Under the pieces are notes generated by a model, which saw only the letters and a program-made list of their open reading frames with translations, ran no database searches and had not been told where the DNA came from. The translations under genes and the position numbers were made by a program. From Helicostylum pulchrum (lineage: Eukaryota > Mucoromycota > Mucoromycetes > Mucorales > Mucoraceae), in NCBI GenBank assembly GCA_025677825.1, contig JAIXMO010000058.1, positions 104,775 to 168,774 on the forward strand: a stretch of 64,000 nt of DNA. The letters run 5' to 3'. Positions 46,989 through 58,954 of this stretch are shown one piece after another. How positions within the stretch are numbered: the first letter of the stretch is position 1; each line of letters starts with the position of its first letter.

Positions 46989-48121
46989 CTATTTTTATTT
47001 TTTATTATTTTTTTTTATTATTCTAAAATTCTATAATGTTAATAAGAAGAGAGAACATGAGTACAAGAATATATTTTTAATATTTAAGAACCCGGGTTTG
47101 CCTTGTGTTCCACTTTGAAACTTTAAGAGCAATAACTACGAAAAAAGATAAAAATATAACCAGTAGAAAAAAAAAGACATTACTTTTAAAAAAAACAAAC
47201 AGCTAGTTTATATACTAATATTTTCCAACAATATGTATATAAAGTTGGTACATACTTGAAAGCACACATTTTGCTTTATTTATTCTCGGAAGCAGGCCTA
47301 GAATGAAAGCCTAAATGATTTAGGTATGTAGCTATACTTATACCAAAATGAATTCTATTATCACTTGATCTTCTGGATCAAGTGCTTCTGTTTCCGCCTT
47401 CAATCACTCAGAAGAAGAGTATTTTATTTCAATTATATAAAAGAACTATGGTGGCGATAATTTTAATTTTTATGTCTGATTTAAAACAGTAAACTACATT
47501 TTCCTCCTCCCCCCAAGACTACGCGTTTTTTTTTCTCGCTCCCAAAAATGAGGAGCGTACATGATTTTTCTTCTTCTTCTGTAACGACACTATAAGAACA
47601 AACAAATGGGCGTAGAACAAGAAAAACACCTCAAATATCTGAGTTACCATAATAATAATAAAAAAAGCTCCTAAATATACATGTAAATTACACGTTGTAA
47701 ATATCTACCACTATCATAACTCACTCCGTTTGATATCCTTTTTATTAAAAAAAGACAGTTACATCTGTATCTTATATCCTGCATTGATTTTTAACCGAGA
47801 GCAAAAAATTTCGTAAACACGCCTCCAAAACATTCATACTTGCATAAAACATGTTAAATACCCGCTATATACACTGAGCGGCACTGTACCTGATTTTTCA
47901 GATCACAAATAAAATGTGTGTATAAAAAGGAGGAGGTTATTTTAAAACTCCTTGCAAGAAGAAAAACAAAAAGAAAAAACAAATCTGTTTTAATATCATT
48001 TATAAGAGGAGAATATAGAATGCTCCTTGTTGTCACGACTATATCAAAAACTCCTTTTTTTTTTCTTTCCTTTTTTTTCTTTTTCTTTCTTTTTACATAA
48101 TAATAAAAAGTACTTGTAATA
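46989..48121. other. Divergent intergenic region
   Basis: 1.1 kb between divergent start codons (TMBIM gene and RGS gene). AT-rich, with an imperfect TTGATCTTCTGGATCAA palindrome at about 47365-47382, and no coding sequence. The last 70 bp before the right ATG is a long C/T-rich tract, typical of fungal promoters. Confidence 0.5.
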
Positions 48122-49337
48122 ATGACAGCAATAGAAAAACCACCTCAGGATATACTTCATCCATTATCAAAGCCAGCAAATTTTACACCATCGGTACTAG
48201 ATGGTTTACCTACACTTGACGATGTACTTCATCGACAAAGTCAACCACCAGTATGCTTATACAACTATTATATCGTACTTCGTGATAGATTAGAATTAGA
48301 AACGCTGTTAGATTTCTGGTTAGATGTAGCGCAAGCAGATATATTATATAAAAGATATATTAAATATGCTGCTCGAAGGGCCAGTACACCTAAACTAAAT
48401 CAGCCTACGAAAGCCTCCGTAGATTATCATAGATTATCACAACCTTCTTCGCCGTTATCCATTCATAATCGTACATCAGATATATTAACCCATATGTTAC
48501 TATTACACCCTCGAGCCTCACTTGCGACAACTATGCATTCAAATACTACAAATAACAGCACAAAGAAACCTCCACCAACTCAATTAGAAATGATTGAAAC
48601 TGTGGAACGAATTTATCTAAGATATATAGTTCCCAGTGCAGAAAAAGAGATATGTGGCTTACCAAACTATATTAAAGAATCAATTGGTAATTATTTTACA
48701 CCTACGATTATAGTAGAAGATTCAACGATACCAATAAAGAAGAAATTAAATCCAGATAATCCAATGATTTATGCACAAGCAAAGAACTACGTGCATCAGT
48801 TACTTGAATCGACCTTTCCTTTATTTCTACGTTATAAAGTATTTATGAATTTAACTCTACCACAACAAATTGGTAGATTAGCTTTTGGCTTGATACTATT
48901 ACTTGTTGGTTTTTCGTTAGAATTCTCCTTGATATTTTTAGATATTCATCCCTGGCAAAAAAGATTATGGGTAATTCTAAATCAAACTCTTTTGCTTTCC
49001 CTTACTTATCCCTTTATTTATTTATTATTAGGGTATTTTACCAATTGTTTCTGGTGTATTTTTTATCGTTACTTCTGTTACTGGTATTGACCCTATATGG
49101 GTACTTGCATTTAACCTAAGGTAAAACCCAAAAAAAAAGAGTACACTTTTATCTTCTGCCGCTAATATATATCCATACATATATAGTGAAACAGTTCCGT
49201 TTCATTTTACTCACATTATTCAACCAAGAGTAAAAGAAATTTTACGTAAAAGATCATTTTATGTGCTGGGCATTATTCTCGCCGTTTCAATTATATTCAT
49301 GATATTTTTTTGCACTGTAGCCGGAAAACGGCTTTAA
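48122..49337 (+). CDS. RGS-domain membrane protein, RAX1-like
   Basis: Three exons (48122-48970, 49032-49120, 49187-49337) give 362 residues. The N-terminal two thirds is an RGS fold (LPTLDDVLHRQSQPPVCLYN, LELETLLDFWLDVAQADILY, EKEICGLPNYIKESIGNYF, LLESTFPLFLRYKVFMN) with a Ser/Pro-rich insertion. Then hydrophobic segments (RLAFGLILLLVGFSLEF, ILPIVSGVFFIVTSVTG) and a last membrane helix after VPFHFTHIIQPRVKEIL. RGS plus C-terminal membrane helices is the architecture of yeast Rax1, which marks bud sites with Rax2; in filamentous fungi a polarity role is the expected equivalent. The first intron join (KRLW to GILPIV) was chosen because reading through gives a stop 120 nt on. Confidence 0.85.
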
Positions 49338-49495
49338 TAACTCGAAAACATGTATTTTTATTCAAAAAATAAAAAAAAAGAAGATTGTTCATATTATATT
49401 GTCTATTATTTACTTGTGTATATGTATATGTATATAAGAGGAGGTTGTTTGAAGCGAAGATCACTCCCTTTTTTTTTTTTTTTTTGTATGATTAA
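49338..49495. other. Short convergent intergenic region
   Basis: Only 158 bp between two stop codons; T/A runs consistent with 3' ends of both genes. Confidence 0.6.
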
Positions 49496-50204
49496 TTATT
49501 CAATAGACCATCGTTCTGGGCCAGTTTGTATTTTTTCTGTTCCAGTAGGTTGCATTGGGTGAGAAGATGAAGTGATTGATGTAGCATGCGATACTAAAAT
49601 TATACAAATTAAAAAAAAAGAAAAAAAAAGAAAAAAAAAAGAAAGGTATATAATACATACTATGATTGATTAATCCGTGATTAAAGTTCCTTAGACAAAT
49701 AATGGCAGCGGGTACAGAAGCCTATAATAATATAAGTATATTCTACATGTATATAATATATATATCTTACCAAAATAAGCACCATAGCCACACACACTAA
49801 ATTTATATATTAGAATTAATAAAAAAAAATAGAAAAGCTACTTACAAAAGAAGGTCAAAAAGACTTTGGATCCAATAAAGCGCTCAGGATCTTGTGATAT
49901 AGTGACCAACATATAAATGAAATAGCCCATACTTGCCATTGAAAGACCAATGAAAAAATACATGTGTAATTTCCTTTCTCGACGTAAACCCCAATAAGCT
50001 AAAGCCAACATGGCAATTGATACCAAGCAACTCAGTACAATATGTTCAATTAATTCTTTGATAATAGCTGTTCGCATCGTACTATTTTCTGCTTCCGGCA
50101 ACCATGCAACTATAAATAAAGCAAGATATTGTATAGAAAATCCTAAAAAGAAGAAGAAATCGAATTTTAAAAGCATCATAAAGATTTGATACATTTTATA
50201 TCGA

Positions 50205-50236
<32 letters not shown>

Positions 50237-51012
50237 CTTGCAGTTAATAACTTTATATACACTTAAAAAAGATGCCAATTTACCTCTCATAGCTAGATCT
50301 GCTCCAATCTTTTTATAGATTTGCCAACCAAATTCAAGGTAAAGTTTATAGGCTAAAAAGATGAATAATATGGATGAAACCAACATGACACAAATTTGAG
50401 TGATTTCTGCCCAACGTGAAGCATGATAAGCGTCACCAAGAAATGCTAATACAAGTACAACACTCGGGTCTTCTGTATTAGAAAATAATGTAGATGATTG
50501 ATGATATTGAATAATCGAATAAGCACTCATACCCAATTCAAATGCGACCAGCGCAATCAACTGAATTGTATTCTTTTGAAATATCTATTTTTAATTTTTT
50601 ATATTAGTAATATTAATATATACCTGTATATACCTGTATATCTATATATCTGTATATCTATATATCTGTATATCTATATACTTACAGCATCCAGTACCAA
50701 AGTAACTGTAAATAATTGGGCAATAATAAATAAAACATAATAGACTAATAGTGACCGTGCATTGGCATATGCTGTTATTAAACTTTGTCCAAAAGCCTTT
50801 TGGTTCAGTCGTTCTCGGTTTATAATGTTAATCTCATTAGCATGACAAGAAAATATAATAGATTCAAATATAATCGCAAGTAGTGCTTGTAAAATAATCG
50901 TTATAAATATAGCGCGTATCCATTTCGAGTCTCCAAACTAAGTATAATTGTTAAACCTTTCTCTAAATAATAATAATAAATACTGACTTACGACTCTTGA
51001 TATTGTAATCAT
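49496..51012 (-). CDS. Multi-pass membrane protein, 7-TM-like, unknown function
   Basis: Seven exons (51012-50992, 50937-50686, 50584-50284, 50205-49846, 49796-49771, 49721-49661, 49593-49496) join in frame to 372 residues. Hydrophobic segments occur at about [131 protein letters not shown] and [15 protein letters not shown], so seven or eight helices, then a short hydrophilic tail. I do not recognise the family with certainty; the topology suggests a fungal receptor- or transporter-like protein. The first exon encodes only 7 residues and exon 5 is 26 nt; these small exons were placed because they restore frame and hydrophobic continuity. Intact as modelled. Confidence 0.75.
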
Positions 51013-51124
51013 ATTTTATTCAAGACAAGAAGAAGAAGAAGAAAAAAAAAAAGAAGGTTGCTAAAAAGAAATATTTAGAATAAAAAAGGAGGAAAAAAAA
51101 AAGAAAGTCCCTTGAAAAAAGAAA

Positions 51125-51695
51125 CTAAACAAAGTGTAATCTTTCTTCATAATATTGTATCAACTACCAAGTAAAAAGTGAATATACAATTCATGTATTT
51201 TATTTTGTATATATGCTTTACCTTCAAAGGGCACTTTTGATGGACATCTTCCAACGTATGAATTGTCTTTTCTCCATTATCCCTAATATCACATACAAAA
51301 ATAAATAAGATTTATATATAACAAAAAACAAAACAAAAAAAGGGCTCACCACTCAATATAAGCTAATCTGATTGATTTATCAACGGGAGATAATTGAATA
51401 CCACAAAAGTTTCTCATATCATACTCCCATTTAGTCTTGCTATTTGGCCATGTTGTTGGATAACTAAACCCTCTTTCCAACATATATTGCGGTACATGCT
51501 CCAAGTTTCCTTTACGCTTCTTTAAACCAATATCTTTTTCTACTTCTGTCTTTTTTCTCTTATTATTTTTACTTGCTGGCACATTCAATGGTCTAGGAAC
51601 ATGACCTGATAAATCCCAATAAGCAGCACATAAATCTGGTACATCACTAAAATAATATAATATTTAATGCAAAATGTTCTTTACCCCTAATATTC

Positions 51696-51741
<46 letters not shown>

Positions 51742-52428
51742 TATCTCCTTATATATAATCATTCTTCCCCTTTTTAAAATGTATATACTTACATATGCAT
51801 CGACTTTGCGCTTTCCAATGTATTATCTTCTTCACTATATCCTTTCCATTTAATTTCATATTTGACAACAGTATCCTATATCTAAAGATGTCAATTGCTA
51901 TTATTTGATGGTTAAATAATAAAGTGATGGATTTTTTTTTACCTTGTATAATCTGTGCCCTACAATGTTTTCAATTTCATACTCTTCAACTTGCTCTTCC
52001 TTTTCTTCTGGTTCTTCCGCTACTACAGGTTTAGACTTTGGTTTTCTACCGCGTTTTGGCTTATCATCTACCTTTGATTTTTTATAGTTAAAACCATCTT
52101 GCATATCATAAGTAACTGCATCATCATGGCTAGCTTGCATAATAGTATTAAGTAACCCCTTTTCTTCTTCCTTTTTCTTTTCTTTTTTATCCTTTTTTTC
52201 TTTTTTCAATGGCGATTCAAGTTTGGTCTCAGTATTTAAAATCTCTTTCTCACTTGTCACAATACAATCCTCAGAATCAACCAATAATTCTTCCAAGCTC
52301 TCGTTGGCAATCGCCTCCAGTATCATATCTTCGTCGCTTGGTTTACTGTCTTTCAACTCCACTAAATCGTTTACCTCTTCCGTATCTAGCTTAATTATTT
52401 CCATCTCTTCATTCAAATTCAAGTTCAT
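51125..52428 (-). CDS. HP1-like protein (chromodomain plus chromoshadow domain)
   Basis: Five exons (52428-51943, 51875-51793, 51646-51350, 51282-51222, 51163-51125) give 321 residues. An acidic then Lys-rich N-terminus leads to KPKRGRKPKSKP (AT-hook-like). The chromodomain begins EYEIENIVGHRLYK and, across the first intron, continues DTVVKYEIKWKGYSEEDNTLE; the aromatic cage residues Tyr150, Trp172 and Tyr175 are all present, so H3K9-methyl binding is expected. A hinge follows, then a chromoshadow domain: KWEYDMRNFCGIQLSPVD, RLAYIEWDNGEKTIHTLE, VHQKCPLKLIQYYEERLHF at the very end. This is the full HP1/Swi6 plan for a heterochromatin protein that dimerises through the shadow domain. TGACGT lies 67 bp upstream of the ATG. 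Confidence 0.93.
51697..51739. repeat. CA microsatellite within an HP1 intron
   Basis: About 21 AC units in the intron between exons 2 and 3. Confidence 0.95.
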
Positions 52429-52654
52429 TTATAAAACTATTAAAGAAAAAAGGAGAAAAAATACCTCGTTTCAAAATGAGTATTTTTTTTAATGTGACGT
52501 TTTGTATTCTTGTTTTATATCACGTGTGAAGAAACTATATATATTTGTGTGTTACACTGTATGAATCAAAAGTATTTGACGTACACTTGTGCACAAGGTT
52601 TTTGTTTTTGTTTTTATCCTTTTTTTACTTTCTTTCTGCAGTTATATTTTTCTT
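52429..52654. promoter_or_regulatory. Bidirectional promoter between HP1 and the TMEM19-like gene
   Basis: 226 bp separate the divergent start codons. It contains TGACGT at 52495-52500 (CRE/ATF-type half site) and a CACGTG E-box at 52521-52526. Both are known binding motifs for bZIP and bHLH factors; their use here is inference. Confidence 0.5.
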
Positions 52655-53680
52655 ATGCCTCACATTATATTTGCAGTAGTATTATCTGCCTTAATCGTCG
52701 TTTACTCTCGTCGTAAAAAGTCTTTAACATGGGACGGATCAGCAGCCGCATTCGCACTTGGCATGGCGACTTTTTCCTCTTCTCTCAAAGTCTTTACCAT
52801 TGTCCTCTTGACTTTCTTTTTAACCAGTTCAAAATTAACCAAATTTAAAGCTGAGCGAAAACGCGTATTGGAAGCAGAATACGAAGCATCTAGTGAACGT
52901 AATTATATTCAGGTACTTTGTAATGGTTTAGCTGGTGGTATTGCTGTCATCTTATTTCAAGTTCTTTGCGAGAATCAAAACTACACTTGCTTTAATCAAG
53001 CTCGTTGGAGTACAGTTTTATTATGGGCTTATATTGGGTAAGCAAAAATAAAATAAAAATATCAGTTGACTGATTTATTAATTTTATATATATTTTGCTT
53101 AGCCATTATGGATGTTGTGCTGGTGACACTGTAAGTGATTTCTTTATGTAAGAGTAATTTTTTGATCTAATATCTTTTATAAGTGGGCAAGTGAGTTGGG
53201 TATTTTAAACAAGGAGTTACCCATCTTGGTGACTACATTAAAAAAGGTGCCTGCAGGTACCAATGGTGGTGTATCTGGTCTCGGATTAGCTGCTTCTTTT
53301 GCAGGTGGTACTGTCGTAGGTTTATCCGCTGCAATTACTTTATTCTTTGAACAATCTTGTCATGGATTTGCATGGGAAATTGTTCTTTTAGGTTCATTTG
53401 CCGGTGTAGTTGGCTCAATGGTAAAAAAAAATGATAATTATAATCAAGCAACTAACATTTTTTTTTTCATTAGATCGATTCCTTCTTGGGTGCTACAGTT
53501 CAAGAAAGTTTATACTCTGAAGATAGAAAGGTGATTGTATCAGAAAGAGTACCAGGTGAAAATATTAAGGTCATTTGTGGTTCCGCTATTTTAGATAATC
53601 ATCAAGTCAACTTTTTAGCTTCTTTTCTCACCACTTTCATGTGTGCATTAGCTGCATTATATCTTTACCCAACCGCTTAA
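52655..53680 (+). CDS. TMEM19/DUF92 integral membrane protein
   Basis: Four exons (52655-53037, 53103-53130, 53184-53420, 53474-53680) give 284 residues. Family motifs: SLTWDGSAAAFALGMATF near the N-terminus, GHYGCCAGDTWASELG built across two introns, the glycine-rich GTNGGVSGLGLAASFAGG loop, and GSFAGVVGSMIDSFLGATVQ, followed by a final hydrophobic segment FLTTFMCALAALYLY. About six membrane helices. DUF92 proteins include eukaryotic TMEM19 and bacterial/plant phytyl-phosphate kinase VTE6-type enzymes, so a membrane-embedded nucleotide- or lipid-phosphate-related activity is possible but unproven. I chose ATG 52655; an in-frame ATG at 52589 would add a hydrophobic 22-residue leader and cannot be excluded. 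Exon 2 is only 28 nt. Confidence 0.88.
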
Positions 53681-53730
53681 AAAAAAAACTTCACTATCTT
53701 TTTATTTTCTTTCTTAAAAATATAAACTTA

Positions 53731-54674
53731 TTAAGCTTCTGTATTAGTTCCAACATTTTGTTCCTTCAACAAAGCATCAATTTGTTCTGGTTTGAATTGA
53801 TCATATTTAATCTCATCTTGAACAAGTCGAATAGTAGCAAACTCCACTGTATACATGTACACACATAAAATAAAATCAGTACCCTTTTTTTTTTCGCGCA
53901 TTTTATATATATATAAAAACTTACACTTTTCGCTTGTTAATGTTGTGCTATCCATTGTCTTACTTAAAACCTTGATAGCCAAAGCTTTTGCTTCTTCCAG
54001 TGACATATCCTCCTTATAATCTTGTTTCAAAATACTTTGAGCGGTAGCATTATTAGCACCGATACAAGTAGCCTTCCACCCACCATAGTTACCAGAAGGA
54101 TCAGAGTGATACAGTTGGAAACCGTGGTGTTCATCGTAACCAGCAAAAATAAACGAAACACCAAAGGGACGTAATCCACCATATTGAGTATAGCCTTGCT
54201 TTAAATCACACAAATTTTGAACTAATTGTTCAACGGGAATCTCTTCATTGTAAGCAAACAAGTAACGTTGTGCACTTGCTCGTGTCCAATTAATCAAGAT
54301 GTTGGCATCGGCTGTAATACCAGCTACACCACAAATAATATTACTATATACAACAACGCACGGGGTCAATATAAAATAGAGTAATAATAAAAACACACAC
54401 ATACTCGTTTAACTTGTAAATCTTTTCAGTAGAAGCATCGTTTTCTAAAAGCTTGGAAGTAACCTTCTTTTCAGCTGCAAGTACAATGCCGTCCTTAGAA
54501 AGAATACCAAGCGCAATACCTGCTTGAGAAATAGCTTCCATAGCATATTCAACTTGGTACAAACGACCTATTCCATAAAGAGAGAATAAATATAACTATT
54601 TTTTATTATATTTTATATTAATGTGTACCTTCAGGTGAAAAGATGGTTGTTCTGGAATCGTATCTTCTAGCCAT
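53731..54674 (-). CDS. PRE9: 20S proteasome subunit alpha3 (PSMA4/PRE9)
   Basis: Four exons (54674-54629, 54567-54405, 54343-53925, 53846-53731) give 247 residues, the normal length. [15 protein letters not shown] then [16 protein letters not shown] is the proteasome alpha N-terminal signature, and the [14 protein letters not shown] form together with [14 protein letters not shown] and [20 protein letters not shown] helices identifies alpha3. It forms part of the alpha ring that gates the 20S core. The last intron has two possible donors; GTAAGT two bases inside gives EKLEFATIRL and keeps frame. The gene converges on the TMEM19-like gene with 50 bp between stops. TGACGTC lies about 124 bp upstream. 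Confidence 0.95.
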
Positions 54675-54822
54675 GATATTTTATTTTTTTAAACAAAAGA
54701 AAGAAAGGTAAATTTATGCCCTTATTATCTCGCGTTGCGCGTCCCGTACTAAAAAAAAAAAAAAAAAAAAAAAAAAAGGTTCAAAATACGTAATCCGTGA
54801 CGTCTCCGCGCTTTTTTTTTTT

Positions 54823-55082
54823 ACTTATTTCACCACCCTATAAGCTGAGTTAAACAAATAAAGAGGGCATGATAAAAACACTTTGTACAAGTTTATAATG
54901 ATGATTTAAAATAGCTTCAGTATGTAAAATCACATCGTATGTCTTAAAAGGAGCAATTATAATACCTCAAACATTATTACTGTTACGGAAAAAATGTGAG
55001 TTGAAGTGTCCTTTATTTCATTAAAATGATATATATAAAAAATCCCTATCCGTTTAACTCAGCTTATATGGTGGAAATAAGT
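54823..55082. mobile_element. MITE-like inverted-repeat element, about 260 bp
   Basis: Ends are inverted repeats of about 32 bp: 54823-54855 (ACTTATTTCACCACCCTATA..) and the inverse at 55052-55082, differing by a couple of bases and a small indel. The interior has no coding sequence. A version of the same terminal motif occurs at 58955-58975 in the inverse orientation, next to other transposon relics. Confidence 0.7.
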
Positions 55083-56279
55083 AAAACGGAGAGGCATAGA
55101 CAAAAAAGATAACCGAAGAGTAACATCAGGGCTTAAAAATATAACCACACCTGTTGTCACTAAAAACTATAAATAAAACTACTAACACCATTCAGATACC
55201 AGCTAGAGCAGTAGACGAAGCAGAACAAAGAGTTTCAACAGACCTTTAAAAAAAAATGTAGTTAATAACAAGTTCATATCCTAAGATTAGTCTATCATAA
55301 ATTATAATAGATACTTTACCAAGAGAAAAAGTGCTAAGCTTCCTTATGTGATATATGATACCTTTCTTTTTTCATTTCAGCAACCATCTTGACGATCAGA
55401 GTAGTGTATTTCTAAAAAATAAATAAATAAAATTGAATAACTATCATATATGAAAACTCCTTTTTATGTGTGAAACAGATATTTACTTCCTTCTTCTTTT
55501 CTAGCTTGATACTTATAGAGATGTTATTATTAAGATCGCCAATTAATTATGAGAAAGAAAGAAATTAAAGAAATGAAAGATATTTACACTCTTGAGGTAC
55601 GATTTATCCAGTTGTCGATTAGTGATATGTAACAAAAATTTGTCTATAATAAAACAGGTTTTTTGTTTTTGTTTTTGAGCACCAGGTTTTTTTTAGGGCA
55701 TAAATTCATAAAAAATAATCTATGAACACATCGGATAAAAGTTAATTATAAGTGTTTCCTTCATCATTAGATCTTGCAACAAGTTACGAAAAACGTATTT
55801 ATAAGAAAGTCACTTTTACGGTAAAGGACTCGGTTAACCCTGTTGGTTAATAGCCTAAAGGGAAGCCAAGCACTTTGTAATAGTTAGCAAAAAAGGACGT
55901 AATTTAAGGTGTTTTTTTAAAAAAAAAATATGTAAAGATCTGGCTATGCTTAAAAACAATAAACCAAGTATTTAATCTACTTTGCGTTTATTCGAGCTAC
56001 CGGTCTAATATATTGTTTTAATCGACAATAAAGCTTTTTAATATAGATAGATATATGGGTAAATTAGATACGCGAATAAAAACTATTATATTCGAAGTTT
56101 GTAGTGGGTTGTAAAATAGAAAGACACAAGTTAACGTTTTTTTTAAATAAGAAATTGATTTATTGTGACGCAACTGAAGGGTTGATAGTTAAAATAAAGA
56201 GAGCAGTTGTAGTAAATTTACCACTACATGACACGAATCTAAATGCTAAATTATGTGTATTTAAAAAGAAAAATAGACA
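55083..56279. other. AT-rich region without a supported gene
   Basis: No coherent coding sequence or RNA gene was seen. It lies 3' of the TnpB/Fanzor-like relic to its right. Confidence 0.5.
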
Positions 56280-58380
56280 CTAGTCTGATTGACCAACGTT
56301 TCGCGTATCTCTACGAAGAGCATTCGGTCTGGAGTCAAGGTTGTAATTGGCCAGAACGTACGCAACTACTATACTACATATGTTACAAGCAGTATTTATG
56401 TCTCGATTCCAAAACTAAAGGGAGGATTAATAAAATTAAATAATTTAAAAATGCATTTATATACTTTACAAGTATCGGACCCTGTTCAGAACATTGCGTG
56501 CATAATTTTAGAGGGTAAACTAATTTGTATTTCCCTAAAAAAACATTAGAAACTTACAATATTTGTATTGAAGCACGAACAATAATACTACTATCATCAT
56601 TAATACAGAATGTAATCAGAGAAACTTGAAATAGTAAAGATACAACTTAATTACCTGTGTTGACATTTTAGTAACAGTTGTCAAATTGCTGATAAGCCAG
56701 GGTAAATACGTTTTTTAGCCTGCTATGGCAGTGACAACAAGTAATCGAAGTTCAAATCTCATCTGTCAACAATACAATGGCTTTACGTGACAAAAACCTT
56801 TGTATTCTCCGATAAGATATTAGGTTATTAGTCCGTTGAACTTATCTTCATACATCTCCAAAAAAAAAATTTACCTTAACAGGAGTTGGACTACATCCAG
56901 ACATACTTCCAGATGTCGAAGCATCTCCATATGCTACTACGGTTCTACGGTCATCGTTGATACTGCGGATATCACCTGGCTCGTTTTTAGCTGTACTTCG
57001 ATATTCTCTTCTTTTTCTTTTACGTGAAGTCTTTGTAGAATCGTTTGCTAATCTATAAGGTTCATTGCTGTTAGTTTTTCCAATAATCGCGGCTGTGATG
57101 AATTCTAGTTATTTGACGGTCCGAATATATCCTTTTTTTTTCTCTGTGTCTAAATGACCTCATAAAGTCATATATTCTGTGTATTTAGAAAAGTTAAATT
57201 TGTTAGTTGAGTTTTCCATTTAATGGTTCTTTTAGCTATCATTTACGTAGTTGTATGCTGTGATAGCGATTGCATGTACTACTGCACCCCTTGAATTGTA
57301 TACATATTTTTACTTTGAAGTTGATCATAGACATTCTGTACCCGTTTTTTTTTACGGTTTTGTAGCTCGGTTTTGCTGCTCTAGATTATTCCAGAGCGCC
57401 CTGTAATAAAAGCGTTAATATGATTTATAACGTTCGAATACATATTCAATACAGACTGATATGACTTATTACTTATCGATTTGGAGTGATTTCTTACTGA
57501 CTGCTTATTATTCAACTGTTCTTGGCTGCAGTCGACGACGCAGACTACGTCCCTTACGCTTAAATTAGCATCTGTTAGCAAAATTTTAATTTAGATTCTT
57601 TTGTATATAATACCAGGATCGACTCCAACTATGTAGTCGTTTAAAGTTATTCCAGTGGGGTTTTTATATAGGGGATAAAGATATTTGTTCCTTAATCGGA
57701 GATCAGCATTTCTGTTTTGAAGCCTTACATCTTTCCGTACTGTTCGGATTCTAAAAAAATTTAGATGTTTCAAATAACACAGAAACCATATGACCATCCG
57801 TTGTAATAGAAAAAGCAAATCTACAGCGTCTAGGGCCGTCAGGCCGTAATCGTGATGGATCGGGTACATCTAACAGTCGATGTTTCTGGACTCTATTAAA
57901 ATCGAATAGACGTTCCTACAAACGTTGCTTTTGTTCAAAATCTCTTTAAATTTCATGGAACTGATGAAAATATATCAATTTATTTCCGAAACGTAGCTGT
58001 GTGGGTATATAATAGACTTTGAATCCAGGTATATTAGCTGTGGTCCTATCTTCAGGAAACGTTTGATACGAAATAATGGCCGTGGCTGCTTGGTTAGCCA
58101 TATTGATATAACAATAATTTAGACTAATTATTGAGAGTTGGTTTTTATTCCACATACCTATAGTTTTAACTGCTATGTTTCTTTTTGTTTTTTTCGATAA
58201 CTATTTAAAAATGCAATAAAGATCAACTGCAGGGTCTGGTTGAGGATTATCTGGAGGACCACGCGATGTAAAATCAACAGAAGGAGGATTTACTTTCAGC
58301 CTTTTAACACTCTCGCCTCGTGACCTTCTTTCCTCTTTAACCGAAATTCGTTTTATCCAAGTTAGATGCTGATTTCGCAT
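56280..58380 (-). pseudogene. Second TnpB/Fanzor-like RuvC nuclease relic, divergent subtype
   Basis: Minus-strand fragments in protein order. N-terminal RNQHLTWIKRISVKEERRSR from ATG 58380; a NQAATAIISYQTFPEDRT region (58.1 kb); GLTALDAVDLLFLL and FFRIRTVRKDVRLQNRN (57.7-57.8 kb); GITLNDYIVGVDPG (about 57.6 kb), a RuvC-I-like Asp; CSQEQLNNKQSVRNHSKSIS (57.5 kb); RKRKRREYRSTAKNE, RRTVVAYGDASTSGSMSGCS and PTPVK (56.9-57.0 kb); a zinc-ribbon half LCTQCSEQ (56.5 kb); and WNRDINTACNI (about 56.4 kb), the classic TnpB/Fanzor RuvC-III ending. Splice-like signals flank some pieces. Stops and frame changes show decay. Motif wording differs from the relic at 22.6-24.7 kb, so this is another lineage. 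Assignment rests on motif order, not on a search. Confidence 0.65.
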
Positions 58381-58499
58381 TTTACAAAAAAATAGTATTA
58401 TAAGTAATACATACCCATCGCTTAAAAAGTTAAGTGAAGCCTTAGAGTATTTATTATATATGTACTGGTAATATCAATTTACATTTTCTTTTGTACCCC

Positions 58500-58840
58500 C
58501 AGTTGGTCCTTAACTCAGACAAGCGATACCACATTTCCCTTCTTCAACGATAATATAATTATAGTTAGTTACCTTATCATTACAAAATCAAACGATCTGC
58601 TCTTCTGTTTCTCTTTCTCTCCAAGTAGGTGTTCTTCAACCGGTTATAACAGCTTTCGACAAAGTTGTTTGTTTCCGTATTGGTGTAAATCATAGGTTGA
58701 AAAGCAGCCCCCCCTCCTCATCGACGACTTTCTTATGATATATCCATCTAAAACCATACTTGGCAATGCAGCTATTGGCGGCAGCTTGATAGGCGGTTAC
58801 AGGAACCTCAATTCTACGGGGCATGACATAGTGTTGTAGG
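58500..58840 (-). pseudogene. MULE-like transposase remnant
   Basis: Across two frames: PRRIEVPVTAYQAAANSCIA, KYGFRWIYHKKVVDEEGG, then PMIYTNTETNNFVESCYNRL and KNTYLERKRNRRADRLIL. The TNNFVESxxNRLKNTYL plus RKRNRRADRLI pattern resembles the C-terminal part of Mutator-like transposases before the SWIM finger. Only about 110 codons remain, with stops. It sits directly upstream of the TnpB/Fanzor-like relic on the same strand. Confidence 0.5.
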
Positions 58841-58954
58841 TATGGACGATGTAAGTATTGTTTGATTGATTTTTTTATTTATTTGCCAAGTGAAAGTAAT
58901 AAAGTTGATTTTTGTATGTAAGTAATATTTAGATTTTTATTTTCGCGACTATCC

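Noticed and set aside
53924..53926. Alternative donor in proteasome alpha3 (GT two bases earlier)
   Set aside because: It would join to a wrong frame (Asn-Gly-Val-Cys), whereas the GTAAGT donor preserves the family sequence.
56720..56790. Sequence with a GTTCAAATCTC box resembling a tRNA T-arm
   Set aside because: No matching D-arm, anticodon stem or acceptor pairing could be traced.
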